Below are positions 31,105-39,451 of a stretch of DNA of 64,000 nucleotides, piece by piece. The notes beneath the pieces are model-generated. The model had not been told where the DNA came from. It did no database searches and worked only from the letters and a program-made list of their open reading frames with translations. The stretch lies in NCBI RefSeq assembly GCF_001601825.1, contig NZ_LUJK01000008.1, forward strand, positions 1 to 64,000. Direction: 5' to 3'. A program made the translations under genes and the position numbers. The DNA comes from Limnobacter sp. CACIAM 66H1. Its GTDB lineage: Bacteria > Pseudomonadota > Gammaproteobacteria > Burkholderiales > Burkholderiaceae_B. Numbering within the stretch: position 1 is the first letter of the stretch; each line of letters begins with the position of its first letter.

Positions 31105-31786
31105 ATTCTCGAATTACCAGACTTTCTCGTCGTTTCATCCAGTGGCGCAGCAAATTCACGCTCACTGGTTTTTGTTGTTCAAGGGAAAAGCGATCCAGCC
31201 CGTCCATCACCGCCATTAGCGAGCCCATGTCACGCTGGAAATAGCGAAGTGCATACTCAATCACTTCTTCGCTCAACTGCAGGCCCCTCGACTTCGCCGT
31301 GGCTTGCAGTGCGGCATGTTTTTCCTGATCGCTCAGGGGGTGCACCCGCAAGCACAAGCCAGCTTCAATGCGTGTGCGCAAGTCATCACGCAGTTTCAGT
31401 TCGGTGGTGGGGTGCTCAGCCGCCAATACGATTTTACTGGGTTTGCTCTCGGCCATGCTTGAATTGAACGCATTGAACAATTGCACCTGGGAGTATGGGG
31501 TCAGGCGGTCAATGTCGTCGATCACCAAGGCCTGTTCGCCGGGCTTGAACACAAAGCGATTGCCGCCGGCAAGCACATTCACTCCCAGTTGACTGGCCAC
31601 GCCCCGCAGCAAATGACTTTTTCCGCAACCTGAAGGTCCGTACATGTATACAAACGGACTGGTTCCCTTCATTTGGATCAGTTCTCGCAGTTCATGCACA
31701 AGTTGCCCGTTCTGCCCAACCAGAAAGTTGGACAGTGTCGGCCTAGGCGGCGTGAACACATCGAGAAGCAACTGTTGCATGGGCAT
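31085..31786 (-). CDS. hda: DnaA regulatory inactivator Hda
   Basis: Hda is a DnaA-like AAA+ protein that works with the beta clamp to stimulate ATP hydrolysis by DnaA and so limits replication initiation. From the ATG at 31786 it has 233 residues, with the clamp-binding motif QQLLLDVF at residues 4-11, as expected at the extreme N-terminus. The Walker A motif is YGPSGCGKSHLL, Walker B is LVIDDIDRL, and LRTRIEAG carries the arginine finger region. An upstream GTG at 31837 would add 17 residues with no family match. It diverges from purM. Confidence 0.9.
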   Translation of the reverse strand: MPMQQLLLDVFTPPRPTLSNFLVGQNGQLVHELRELIQMKGTSPFVYMYGPSGCGKSHLLRGVASQLGVNVLAGGNRFVFKPGEQALVIDDIDRLTPYSQVQLFNAFNSSMAESKPSKIVLAAEHPTTELKLRDDLRTRIEAGLCLRVHPLSDQEKHAALQATAKSRGLQLSEEVIEYALRYFQRDMGSLMAVMDGLDRFSLEQQKPVSVNLLRHWMKRRESLVIREYETRTV

Positions 31787-31936
31787 TGCCAAAGCGGGGG
31801 GAATCGAGCAGCCCCCAATAATACCCTTGAATGACACTTTTTACGCCCTGTCTCGGTTAAAATACAACCACTCGCGCTTGTGGCCATAAACCTGAAGCAA
31901 GCAACCCAGCACCACAATTTTTCGGACCGAATTTCA

Positions 31937-32977
31937 ATGAATTCTCCCTTGACCTACAAAGACGCCGGCGTTGATATGCAAGCCGGTGATGATCTGGTTG
32001 ACGCAATCAAACCTATGGCAAAGCGCACCATGCGCCCAGGAGTGCTGGCTGGTATTGGCGGTTTTGGCGCCATGTTCGAAGTACCCAAGGGGTACAAGGA
32101 ACCTGTGCTTGTCTCCGGTACGGATGGTGTGGGTACCAAGTTGCGTTTGGCCTTTGAGTGGAACATTCACAATACCGTGGGTATTGATTTGGTGGCCATG
32201 AGTGCCAATGATATTTTGGTGCAAGGCGCAGAGCCCCTTTATTTTCTCGATTACTTTGCGTGCGGCAAACTTGACGTTAAAACAGCCGCAAGCGTAGTGG
32301 GCGGTATTGCTTATGGTTGTGAACAGGCGGGTTGTGCGCTCATTGGTGGTGAAACCGCCGAAATGCCAGGCATGTATCCCGACGGTGAATATGACTTGGC
32401 TGGTTTTGCGGTAGGCATTGTTGAAAAATCCGAAATTCTGGATGCCAGCAAGGTGAAGGCCGGCGATGTGATCTTGGGCCTCGCGTCCAATGGCATTCAC
32501 TCCAATGGTTTTTCGCTGGTTCGAAAAATTCTGGAACGTGCCCAACCCGATTTAAACCAGCTTTGTGATGGCATGCCTTTGCGCGAGGCCATCATGGCAC
32601 CAACCCGCATGTATGTGAAGCCTGTGCTTGAGTTGATCAAGAAGGTGCCGGTTCATGCGCTGGCTCACATCACTGGTGGTGGTTTGGTCGAAAACATTCC
32701 ACGTGTGTTGCCCGACAATTTGGTGGCCGAGCTCGACCGTGGTACTTGGCCAGAAACAGAGCTGTTCAAGTGGTTGCAGCAAAACGGTCAAGTGCCGTTT
32801 GATGAAATGAACCGCGTCTTCAACTGCGGCATCGGCATGGTTGTGGTGCTGCCGGCAGAACAAGCCAAGGCTGCAATCGATTTGTTAAGCGCAGCGGGTG
32901 AAAAGGTGTATCAAGTGGGCGCGGTTCGCCCGCGTGTTGAGGGCGAAGCACACACCATTGTTCGCCCAGCAAAATAA
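31937..32977 (+). CDS. purM: Phosphoribosylformylglycinamidine cyclo-ligase (AIR synthetase)
   Basis: PurM closes the imidazole ring to form AIR, the substrate of PurK. The 346-residue protein has the family blocks [55 protein letters not shown] and [17 protein letters not shown] chose the ATG at 31937; an in-frame start 57 bases upstream adds residues unlike the family. It diverges from hda, and queG converges on it with 11 bp between the stops. Confidence 0.96.
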   Translation: MNSPLTYKDAGVDMQAGDDLVDAIKPMAKRTMRPGVLAGIGGFGAMFEVPKGYKEPVLVSGTDGVGTKLRLAFEWNIHNTVGIDLVAMSANDILVQGAEPLYFLDYFACGKLDVKTAASVVGGIAYGCEQAGCALIGGETAEMPGMYPDGEYDLAGFAVGIVEKSEILDASKVKAGDVILGLASNGIHSNGFSLVRKILERAQPDLNQLCDGMPLREAIMAPTRMYVKPVLELIKKVPVHALAHITGGGLVENIPRVLPDNLVAELDRGTWPETELFKWLQQNGQVPFDEMNRVFNCGIGMVVVLPAEQAKAAIDLLSAAGEKVYQVGAVRPRVEGEAHTIVRPAK

Positions 32978-32988
32978 GTGTTCACTGA

Positions 32989-34074
32989 TTAATCAAGCCG
33001 GGATAAAGCCCAGTCGATGTGTTCCATCAGGAATGCATCGGCGCTTGAGCGCATTTCGAGCAGTGCCTCACGCATTCCTATAACACCTACACTATTGCCG
33101 GCAGCCACGGCCAAATTTCGTCTAAACCGCCTGTAGCCAATACGGCGAATGGCGCTGCCCTCGGTTATTTTTAAAAACTCCTCCTCGGTCCAGCGCATCA
33201 TGGCAAACCAGTCGGGTTTATCAAACTCGGCGCGCGGATTGAAGTCGGCGTACTGCGCGGGTTTGGCGAATTTGTTCCACGGGCATGCCAGTTGGCAGTC
33301 GTCGCAACCATAAATTCGTGTACCCACGAGCGGGCGAAGTTCAAGGGGTATTTCGCTGTCGTGTTCAATGGTCAGGTAAGAAATGCACAACCGGGCATCC
33401 ACCTGGTAGGGTTTTACAATTGCGCGGGTAGGGCAGGCTGTGATGCAGCTGGTACACGTACCACAGTGGTTTTTGCCAAATTCACCACTCAAAGGCAAAG
33501 GCATGTTCGTGAACACTTCACCTAAAAAAAACAGGGAGCCTTCCTCGGGGTGAATAAGTAAAGTGTGTTTGCCTCGCCAGCCCAAGCCAGCCTTGCGTGC
33601 AATTTCGACTTCAGCGGTGGGAGCGCTGTCCACAGCGACACGAAACCCGAATCCACCTACCTCGGAATTCACAGCAGCGGCGAACCGTTTCAGACGCTGC
33701 CGTATTACTTTGTGGTAATCACGTCCACGCGCATACAAACTCACATAGGGTTTGTTGCGGACTTCGATTTCCATCAGGGTTTTCTCGGTGAATGTCGTCG
33801 CATCAGGCTGGTTCAGCGTTGTTTCAGGCACGTAAGGCACACGCAGTGATACGATTCGAATCGCACCGGGAAACAGGGTGTCTGCATTCAGGCGATTTAG
33901 TCCGTGGCGCTCCATGTAGGCCATTTCGCCATGCATGCCCTGGTTTAGCCAGGCTTGCAAATGTGGCTCACAGGCCTGCAAATGGGTGTCGCTGACACCC
34001 ATGCAGCCCAAACCCTGTGCTTTGGCCACACGTTGCAACAATGCCCAGTTCTCTTGTTCTTGATGAGCCTGCAT
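32989..34074 (-). CDS. queG: Epoxyqueuosine reductase QueG
   Basis: QueG reduces epoxyqueuosine to queuosine in tRNA, using cobalamin and two [4Fe-4S] clusters. The 361-residue protein has the cluster motifs CGTCTSCITACPTRA and CDDCQLACPWNKF. The B12-binding N-terminal part includes GVSDTHLQ and HGEMAYMERHG. Its ATG shares two bases with the divergent tsaE ATG (CATG at 34072-34075), so each promoter would have to lie inside the other gene. An eight-T run near 33524-33531 is in frame. Confidence 0.95.
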   Translation of the reverse strand: MQAHQEQENWALLQRVAKAQGLGCMGVSDTHLQACEPHLQAWLNQGMHGEMAYMERHGLNRLNADTLFPGAIRIVSLRVPYVPETTLNQPDATTFTEKTLMEIEVRNKPYVSLYARGRDYHKVIRQRLKRFAAAVNSEVGGFGFRVAVDSAPTAEVEIARKAGLGWRGKHTLLIHPEEGSLFFLGEVFTNMPLPLSGEFGKNHCGTCTSCITACPTRAIVKPYQVDARLCISYLTIEHDSEIPLELRPLVGTRIYGCDDCQLACPWNKFAKPAQYADFNPRAEFDKPDWFAMMRWTEEEFLKITEGSAIRRIGYRRFRRNLAVAAGNSVGVIGMREALLEMRSSADAFLMEHIDWALSRLD

Positions 34075-34558
34075 GAAAACTTATACCCGCTATTTACCCG
34101 ACGACGCCGCAACCCACAGTGTAGGGGAAAAGCTAGCCAAACTTGCGCAAGCGCCGCTTCGCATCTACCTGTCAGGCCCCTTGGGTGCAGGCAAAACAGC
34201 ATTGGTGCGGGCGTTTTTGCGGGCCTTGGGAGTGAAGGGTGCAGTTAAAAGTCCCAGCTATGCGTTGGTAGAACCTTACAATTTCTCGAATTATTCTGTG
34301 TATCACTTTGATTTTTATCGATTCTTCGATCAAAATGAATGGGAGGAGTCCGGATTTCGTGATTACTTCGAGGAAAATGCCATTTGTTTGGTCGAATGGC
34401 CTGAGAAGGCTGGTGGCCTGCTTCCTCGAGCGGATCTCGAAATTCAGCTCAGTTATCACCAGCAGCCAGGCCAGGAAACCACTGGGCGAAGCATTGAGGT
34501 GAAAGCCCTGTCGGTATATGGGCAGCACTTGGTTGAACAACTGAACGAACAACAATAG
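34073..34558 (+). CDS. tsaE: tRNA threonylcarbamoyladenosine biosynthesis ATPase TsaE
   Basis: TsaE is the ATPase that works with TsaB and TsaD in t6A37 formation. The 161-residue protein carries the P-loop SGPLGAGKTAL, then SPSYALVEPY, HFDFYRF and CLVEWPEKA, all typical of TsaE. Its start codon overlaps that of queG on the other strand. amiC follows after three bases, the usual tsaE-amiC-mutL-miaA order. Confidence 0.95.
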   Translation: MKTYTRYLPDDAATHSVGEKLAKLAQAPLRIYLSGPLGAGKTALVRAFLRALGVKGAVKSPSYALVEPYNFSNYSVYHFDFYRFFDQNEWEESGFRDYFEENAICLVEWPEKAGGLLPRADLEIQLSYHQQPGQETTGRSIEVKALSVYGQHLVEQLNEQQ

Positions 34559-34561
34559 CCT

Positions 34562-35908
34562 ATGAATTCGCGTCGCGATTTGTTGAAAACCGTTGGAGCA
34601 GGAATGCTTCTGAAACTGATGCCTGTGGGCGCTTTTGCTGCTGACCAGGTTAAGTTTGTCGATGTACGCCTGTGGCCCGCTGATGAATACACCCGGGTTA
34701 CGTTAGAGCACGCGGGCGCGATCAAGTACAAACACTTCCTGATTGAGAATCCGTGGCGCATGGTGATCGATTTGCTTGACATGCGACTCGACAACACGCT
34801 GAAAGACCTCACCAGTCGCCTGCATCCCGAAGACCCTTATGTGCAACAAATTCGGGTCGGACAATACGATGCGAACACTGTGCGACTGGTGTTCGATCTG
34901 AAGGCGGAAGTCAAACCAGAAATTTTCACGATTGATCCAATCGCCGAGTATCAAAATCGGTTTGTCGTGGATTTTTACCCCAAGAATCCGGCAGATCCAT
35001 TGCTGGCTTTGCTAAAAAAGTCGGATGACCCGGCGATGCGAGAGGACGAAATTTCTCGTGCGCTGCGCTTGGCGGAATCGGAGACCAGTGGCACTTTAAA
35101 GCTGGAAGGTGTCACTCCTGAAAAAGGCGGGAGTAAAACCGAAGTTGCCAAGGCACAGCCCAATGCACCTGTTGAGAAGAAGCCGTCTCCAGAACTGAGA
35201 CGAATGATCACGGTTGCGATCGATCCAGGGCATGGCGGTGAAGACCCTGGTGCAGTTGGCAAAGGGGGCACTTACGAAAAAAATGTGGTGTTGGCCATCA
35301 GCAAAAAACTGAAGGCAGAAATTGACAAAATGCCGGGCATGCGGGCCATGTTGACTCGCAACGGTGACTTTTTTGTACCTTTGAATACACGTGTGCAAAA
35401 GGCCCGCAGCGTCAATGCTGACTTGTTTGTTTCTGTGCATGCAGATGCCTTTATTCGTCCCACTGCGGGCGGATCGTCGGTGTATGTTCTATCCGAACGA
35501 GGCGCTACAAGCACTGCTGCGAAGTGGATCGCCAACAAGGAGAATGCCTCGGATTTGATCGGTGGGGTCAATATCAAAGGCACTGATTCGCAATTGGCTC
35601 GCGTTCTGCTCGATTTGTCGACCACCGCTCAAATCAATGACAGCTTGAAGTTGGGCGATGCCGTTCTCGGCAATTTGGGCAAGGTGAATCGATTGCACAA
35701 GCCGCGTGTGGAACAGGCGGGGTTTGCCGTACTGAAGGCGCCTGATATTCCATCTATCCTGATTGAAACGGCCTTCATCAGCAATCCGGATGAAGAGAAA
35801 AAACTGGCCAACCCGGCCCATCAACAGGAATTGGCTGAAGCGATCGCCAAGGGTATTGCAAATTACTTCGCCAAGAACCCTCCTGTCGCCCGCACTCCCC
35901 TGACCTAA
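34562..35908 (+). CDS. amiC: N-acetylmuramoyl-L-alanine amidase, AmiC type with AMIN domain
   Basis: This periplasmic amidase cuts the amide bond between muramic acid and the stem peptide to split daughter cells. The 448-residue precursor starts with a twin-arginine signal, MNSRRDLLK...AFAA, cleaved near residue 27; Tat export is known for E. coli AmiC. An AMIN domain (about 30-140) should target it to the septum. The Amidase_3 domain begins at VAIDPGHGGEDPGAVG (first zinc histidine), with SVHADAF and LIETAFISNPDEEKKL providing further ligands and the catalytic glutamate. mutL starts 30 bp downstream. Confidence 0.94.
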   Translation: MNSRRDLLKTVGAGMLLKLMPVGAFAADQVKFVDVRLWPADEYTRVTLEHAGAIKYKHFLIENPWRMVIDLLDMRLDNTLKDLTSRLHPEDPYVQQIRVGQYDANTVRLVFDLKAEVKPEIFTIDPIAEYQNRFVVDFYPKNPADPLLALLKKSDDPAMREDEISRALRLAESETSGTLKLEGVTPEKGGSKTEVAKAQPNAPVEKKPSPELRRMITVAIDPGHGGEDPGAVGKGGTYEKNVVLAISKKLKAEIDKMPGMRAMLTRNGDFFVPLNTRVQKARSVNADLFVSVHADAFIRPTAGGSSVYVLSERGATSTAAKWIANKENASDLIGGVNIKGTDSQLARVLLDLSTTAQINDSLKLGDAVLGNLGKVNRLHKPRVEQAGFAVLKAPDIPSILIETAFISNPDEEKKLANPAHQQELAEAIAKGIANYFAKNPPVARTPLT

Positions 35909-35938
35909 ACCGGGCGCGCTGCCACTTATAATGAGTGG

Positions 35939-37804
35939 ATGAACCACCGCCCGATATCCCTGTTGCCCGATGTATTGATCAGCCAAATTGCCGCAGGCGA
36001 AGTGGTTGATCGTCCAGCGTCAGTTGTTAAAGAACTGCTTGAGAATGCTTTGGATGCGGGTGCGTCGGAGATCACCATTCGCATTGATGGTGGCGGTATT
36101 CAACGAATTTGCATTCAGGACAACGGCAAAGGCATACCCAAAGACGAGCTCGAGTTGGCGGTCACACGTCATGCCACTTCAAAAATTCAATCGCTAAGTG
36201 AGCTTGAAAGTGTGATGAGCCTCGGCTTTCGAGGAGAGGCTTTGGCCTCAATTGCTTCAGTAAGTCAGTTTACGCTGAGCAGTTATCCGAAAGGTCAGGA
36301 ATGCGCATACAGCATCAGTAACCAAAGTGGGCGCTGGCTTGTCGAGCCCTCATCGGCAAGCCCTGGTACCACGGTCGATGTGCAATCGCTTTACTTCAGT
36401 ACACCCGCACGCCGCAAGTTCCTGAAAACAGAGCAAACTGAATTTTTTCAGTGTCTGGACGTCGTTAAACGCATGGCTTTGGCCAACCCCTCGGTCACCT
36501 GGCTGGTGTATCGGGATGGCAAATTACAAAGCCGTTTTCAGGAAAGCAGCTGGAGTGCTCGGGTCTTCAGCATTCTCGAAACCATGGCCAATGGTGCCTC
36601 CAAGCCAATTGACGTCCAAACTGCCGATATGCAATTGCATGGTGCGGTTGGCCTGCCTGACGCAGCCCGTGGAAAAGGCGATATGCAGTTTTTCTACGTC
36701 AATGGCCGCTTTGTGAAAGACAAACTGATTGGGCATGCGGTCCGGTCAGCCTATGAAGATGTACTTCATGGCGACAAATTTCCCGCCTTTGTGCTTTTTT
36801 TGAATTTACCCGCCAATGAGGTGGATGTGAATGTGCACCCCGCGAAAACAGAGGTGCGATTCCGAAACGCGCGGGCAGTGCATCAATGGGTGCGTCAATC
36901 GATTCAGGCCTGTCTTGCTCCTTCCAGGGCTGTCGCTCCTCTCAGTGATTCGTCCGCAAGTGTGGAGGTCGGGGCACCTTCTGTCGTCACACCCTCCGTG
37001 TCAGGCAATGGCAATGTGTGGAGAGCGTCCAGCGCTTCCCCGCCAGTGGTTCAGGTTCAAGCAAAAAGTGCAGCGCTTCCTTTCCTGCGGGAGGAGCTTG
37101 CCGATTATATTCAAGCCTATCGCCCGATTGAATCCGCGCCGCGTCCTGCCGTAATTACGCCGCGACCCTTGGTGCAAGAAAGCCAGCAAAGCCAGGCAGC
37201 CGATCATGCAGAATTGTCTGAGTATTTGGGACAGGCGATTGCGCAGGTACACGGTATTTACATTCTCGCTTTGCGTCCCGATGGCATGGTGGTGGTCGAT
37301 ATGCATGCAGCCCACGAGCGTGTTCTCTATGAGCAGTTCAAGAATGCGCTGGACAATCAGCAAACCATCTCTTCCCAAGAGTTACTTGTGCCTCTGTTGG
37401 TACAAATTGATCCTCGCCTAGCCAGTGAAGTCGACAATGGTCAGCACCTTTGGGAAAAACTGGGTTTTCGCTTGAGTCTCATTTCAACTCAGGAAATCGC
37501 GGTGCGCGCCGTGCCCACCATGTTGGCGGGTCAGGATTTGTCTGCATTGCTGCAACAGTGGCTTGAAGACTTGCACCAGTACGGCGTGGCGCATGTGCTT
37601 GAACGCCAGCGCAATGAATGGCTGGCTGGCTTGGCCTGCCACACCGCAGTGCGTGCAAACAGAAAGCTCACCGTACCTGAAATGAATGCGCTATTGCGTT
37701 CCATGGAGCGCACCGAGCGGTCGGATCAATGCAACCATGGCCGGCCCACATGGCGTCATTTCAGTTTGTCTGAAATGGACAAGTGGTTTTTGCGCGGCCA
37801 ATAG
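35939..37804 (+). CDS. mutL: DNA mismatch repair protein MutL
   Basis: MutL links mismatch recognition by MutS to strand removal. The 621-residue protein has the GHKL ATPase motifs VVKELLENALDAGA, DNGKGIPKDEL, TSKIQSL and GFRGEALASI, then DVQSLYFSTPARRKFLK and VDVNVHPAKTEVRF. The C-terminal dimerisation domain has VVDMHAAHERVLYE. No DQHAxxER(X)4E-type endonuclease motif is complete with its partner motifs as far as I can see by eye, but I did not test this. The end, GRPTWRHFSLSEMDKWF, is typical. Confidence 0.96.
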   Translation: MNHRPISLLPDVLISQIAAGEVVDRPASVVKELLENALDAGASEITIRIDGGGIQRICIQDNGKGIPKDELELAVTRHATSKIQSLSELESVMSLGFRGEALASIASVSQFTLSSYPKGQECAYSISNQSGRWLVEPSSASPGTTVDVQSLYFSTPARRKFLKTEQTEFFQCLDVVKRMALANPSVTWLVYRDGKLQSRFQESSWSARVFSILETMANGASKPIDVQTADMQLHGAVGLPDAARGKGDMQFFYVNGRFVKDKLIGHAVRSAYEDVLHGDKFPAFVLFLNLPANEVDVNVHPAKTEVRFRNARAVHQWVRQSIQACLAPSRAVAPLSDSSASVEVGAPSVVTPSVSGNGNVWRASSASPPVVQVQAKSAALPFLREELADYIQAYRPIESAPRPAVITPRPLVQESQQSQAADHAELSEYLGQAIAQVHGIYILALRPDGMVVVDMHAAHERVLYEQFKNALDNQQTISSQELLVPLLVQIDPRLASEVDNGQHLWEKLGFRLSLISTQEIAVRAVPTMLAGQDLSALLQQWLEDLHQYGVAHVLERQRNEWLAGLACHTAVRANRKLTVPEMNALLRSMERTERSDQCNHGRPTWRHFSLSEMDKWFLRGQ

Positions 37805-37819
37805 AGCACAGGGGGGGCT

Positions 37820-38776
37820 TTGAATCACGTGAGCATCGGCACTATTCCAGCCCTGGCTGTACTTGGGCCCACGGCATCGGGCAAGTCTGCCTTGGGCTTG
37901 TGGATGGCCGATCAGGGGTTCCCGATAGAAATTATCAGTCTCGACTCGGCACTGGTGTTTCGGGACATGAACATCGGAACCGCCAAGCCCACCCCTCAAG
38001 AACTGGCTTTGGTGCCGCACCACTTAATCGATCTCATCACACCAAGCGACACTTTCAGCGCCGCTGAGTTTGTCGTTCAATGCCATGCGCTGATTGCGGA
38101 TATCCGTGCGCGAGGCAAAGTGCCTGTTATTTTGGGCGGCACCATGATGTATTACAAAACGCTGATCAGTGGCATGGACGACCTTCCTGCCGCCAATCCT
38201 GAAATTCGCCAGGCCATTGAACAACATGCCTTGGAGCAGGGCTGGCCCGCCATTCACGCTCGCCTCGCCGAGGTAGACCCCCTTACAGCCCAGCGCTTAA
38301 AGCCCAATGACTCCCAGCGTTTGCAGCGCGCGCTGGAGGTTTTTCAAATTACCGGCCAGCCACTTTCAAGCTTTCATCAGCGGGATCAGCAGGCCGATTT
38401 GCAAATTCCCACCCTGGCTATCGAACTGTCTGACCGGTCTGTCCTGCACAAGCGCATTGAGTCTCGTTTTCTGAACATGCTGGAGCAGGGCCTCGTAGAA
38501 GAGGTCATCGAGCTTCGTCACAATTACGTGTTGGATGACAGCATGCCCTCGATGCGTTGTGTCGGTTACAGGCAAGTGTGGGAGCATTTGCACGGCCATT
38601 GCACACGGCAGGAAATGATAGACCGGGGTGTCGCTGCTACACGCCAATTGGCCAAGCGGCAAATAACGTGGCTGCGTTCAACCTCCAACAAAGAAGTAGT
38701 TGACCCGTTGCAGTCCAATTGGCTTCAAACCGTGAAACCCTGGATACAAAATCAGATCGAGGCTTTGTTGCCTTGA
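37820..38776 (+). CDS. miaA: tRNA dimethylallyltransferase MiaA
   Basis: MiaA adds the dimethylallyl group to A37 of tRNAs that read UNN codons; MiaB (45741) then methylthiolates the same base. The 318-residue protein has the P-loop LGPTASGKSALG, ISLDSALVFRDMNIGTAKP, PHHLIDLI and the GCVGYRQVW-like block MRCVGYRQVW. No ATG lies near the N-terminus; the TTG at 37820 or the GTG at 37829 are the options, with the G-run at 37811-37817 as a poor ribosome site. Its TGA overlaps an ATG that opens a 75-codon frame (38776). Confidence 0.93.
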   Translation: MNHVSIGTIPALAVLGPTASGKSALGLWMADQGFPIEIISLDSALVFRDMNIGTAKPTPQELALVPHHLIDLITPSDTFSAAEFVVQCHALIADIRARGKVPVILGGTMMYYKTLISGMDDLPAANPEIRQAIEQHALEQGWPAIHARLAEVDPLTAQRLKPNDSQRLQRALEVFQITGQPLSSFHQRDQQADLQIPTLAIELSDRSVLHKRIESRFLNMLEQGLVEEVIELRHNYVLDDSMPSMRCVGYRQVWEHLHGHCTRQEMIDRGVAATRQLAKRQITWLRSTSNKEVVDPLQSNWLQTVKPWIQNQIEALLP

Positions 38777-39003
38777 TGGCTCGTCGCAGCTGTTTCTTGC
38801 CAACCTGGCATGGGTTGCCTGTGTTGCACTGGACTGGTTTATTGGGAACTGAGCTTGAAGGGTCGCCGTTCGTTGCGGTTATTTGCTCAACTCGGCGTGG
38901 GTACCTTGTATCGCACTGGACTGGTTTGTTGAGAGCTGAGCTTGCAGGGTCACCGCTGCCCGAAAACTTGGCATTTCGGCTTGTCGTCTTGAGCCTGCAC
39001 TAA
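38776..39003 (+). CDS. Possible small protein coupled to miaA (unrecognised)
   Basis: A 75-codon open frame whose ATG overlaps the miaA TGA (TGATG), the same coupling used by pgk-pyk, panC-panD and others here. I do not recognise the protein. It contains two copies of an HWTGLL..EL.GSP motif 29 residues apart, which is simply the translated 87-bp duplication in the DNA. The duplication is imperfect yet stays in frame. Composition is unlike its neighbours and it sits in a repeat-rich intergenic region, so it may well not be a real gene. Confidence 0.2.
   Translation: MARRSCFLPTWHGLPVLHWTGLLGTELEGSPFVAVICSTRRGYLVSHWTGLLRAELAGSPLPENLAFRLVVLSLH
38822..38957. repeat. Imperfect direct repeat, 87-bp period
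   Basis: A segment of about 43 bases beginning GCACTGGACTGGTTT at 38826 recurs at 38913, with only a handful of differences (GAACTGAGCTTGAAGGGTCGCCG versus a closely similar second copy). It opens the gene-poor stretch after miaA. Confidence 0.75.
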
Positions 39004-39040
39004 GCCAAGCCATCCAAAAGTAACGGTCGGGTCTTGGCTT

Positions 39041-39056
39041 TCGCGCCAGGGCGCGA
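39041..39056. repeat. GC-rich inverted repeat
   Basis: TCGCGCC at 39041-39047 and GGCGCGA at 39050-39056 form a perfect seven-base inverted repeat with a two-base centre. It is one of several inverted repeats in the miaA-AEC transporter interval. Confidence 0.6.
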
Positions 39057-39170
39057 TCGTTAGTCTCGGCGCACCAAGCCGGCAAGTTTTCTGACTGGTC
39101 ATCGTGCGACCCATTGCAAGTTCAGCTCCGAGTCACCGCTGGCGCAACGCCCAGTCGGCGGCGGTGTTTC

Positions 39171-39330
39171 GATCGCCTCGCCTTCAAGAAAACCTGCCCT
39201 TGCGTGCCGAGCTGGGCCGGTGTCGCCCAATATGGGCGACAGAGAACGGACCCGACCCGCAGTTTAGGAGGGCCGTTCTCAGGCATCGCGAGGCTCAGCA
39301 AGGGAGAAACAGGTTTTCTGGCGAGAGATC
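39171..39330. repeat. Large inverted repeat with two nested hairpins
   Basis: Two 33-base arms (39171-39203 and 39298-39330) are largely complementary: GATC with GATC, CTCGCC with GGCGAG, AGAAAACCTG with CAGGTTTTCT and CCCTTGC with GCAAGGG. Between them lie two further hairpins: TGTCGCCCA-ATA-TGGGCGACA (39221-39241) and GAGAACGG...CCGTTCTC (39242-39280). The whole folds like a branched cruciform or structured RNA. No coding sequence or transposase is present. Confidence 0.7.
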
Positions 39331-39331
39331 G

Positions 39332-39425
39332 GAACCCAAGCCGATTGGGTGATAAACCAGCACCGAGAGACCAGAACCCAAGCCGATTGGGCGATGAACC
39401 AGCACCGAGAGACCGGAACCCAAGC
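39332..39425. repeat. Tandem repeat, 42-bp unit, about 2.2 copies
   Basis: GAACCCAAG occurs at 39332, 39374 and 39416, an exact 42-base period. The first two units are nearly identical (CCCAAGCCGATTGGG, then ACCAGCACCGAGAGACC). Each contains the small hairpin CCCAA-GCCGA-TTGGG. The third copy is cut short near the 3' end of the AEC transporter gene. Confidence 0.8.
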
Positions 39426-39451
39426 TAAGCGGGCCCAACAAACAAGCTTTA

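Larger units (their letters stand above)
38777..39451. other. Gene-poor interval between miaA and the AEC transporter
   Basis: This 675-bp stretch holds no gene I can recognise. It consists of the 87-bp direct repeat, a GC-rich inverted repeat, the 160-bp branched inverted repeat and the 42-bp tandem repeats, listed separately. The two flanking genes converge on it. It looks like an accumulation of noncoding repeat elements rather than a decayed gene. Confidence 0.7.

Noticed and set aside
39332-39425. Possible CRISPR array
   Set aside because: The 42-bp units are directly abutting copies without spacers, and there are only about two of them; no cas genes are in the window.
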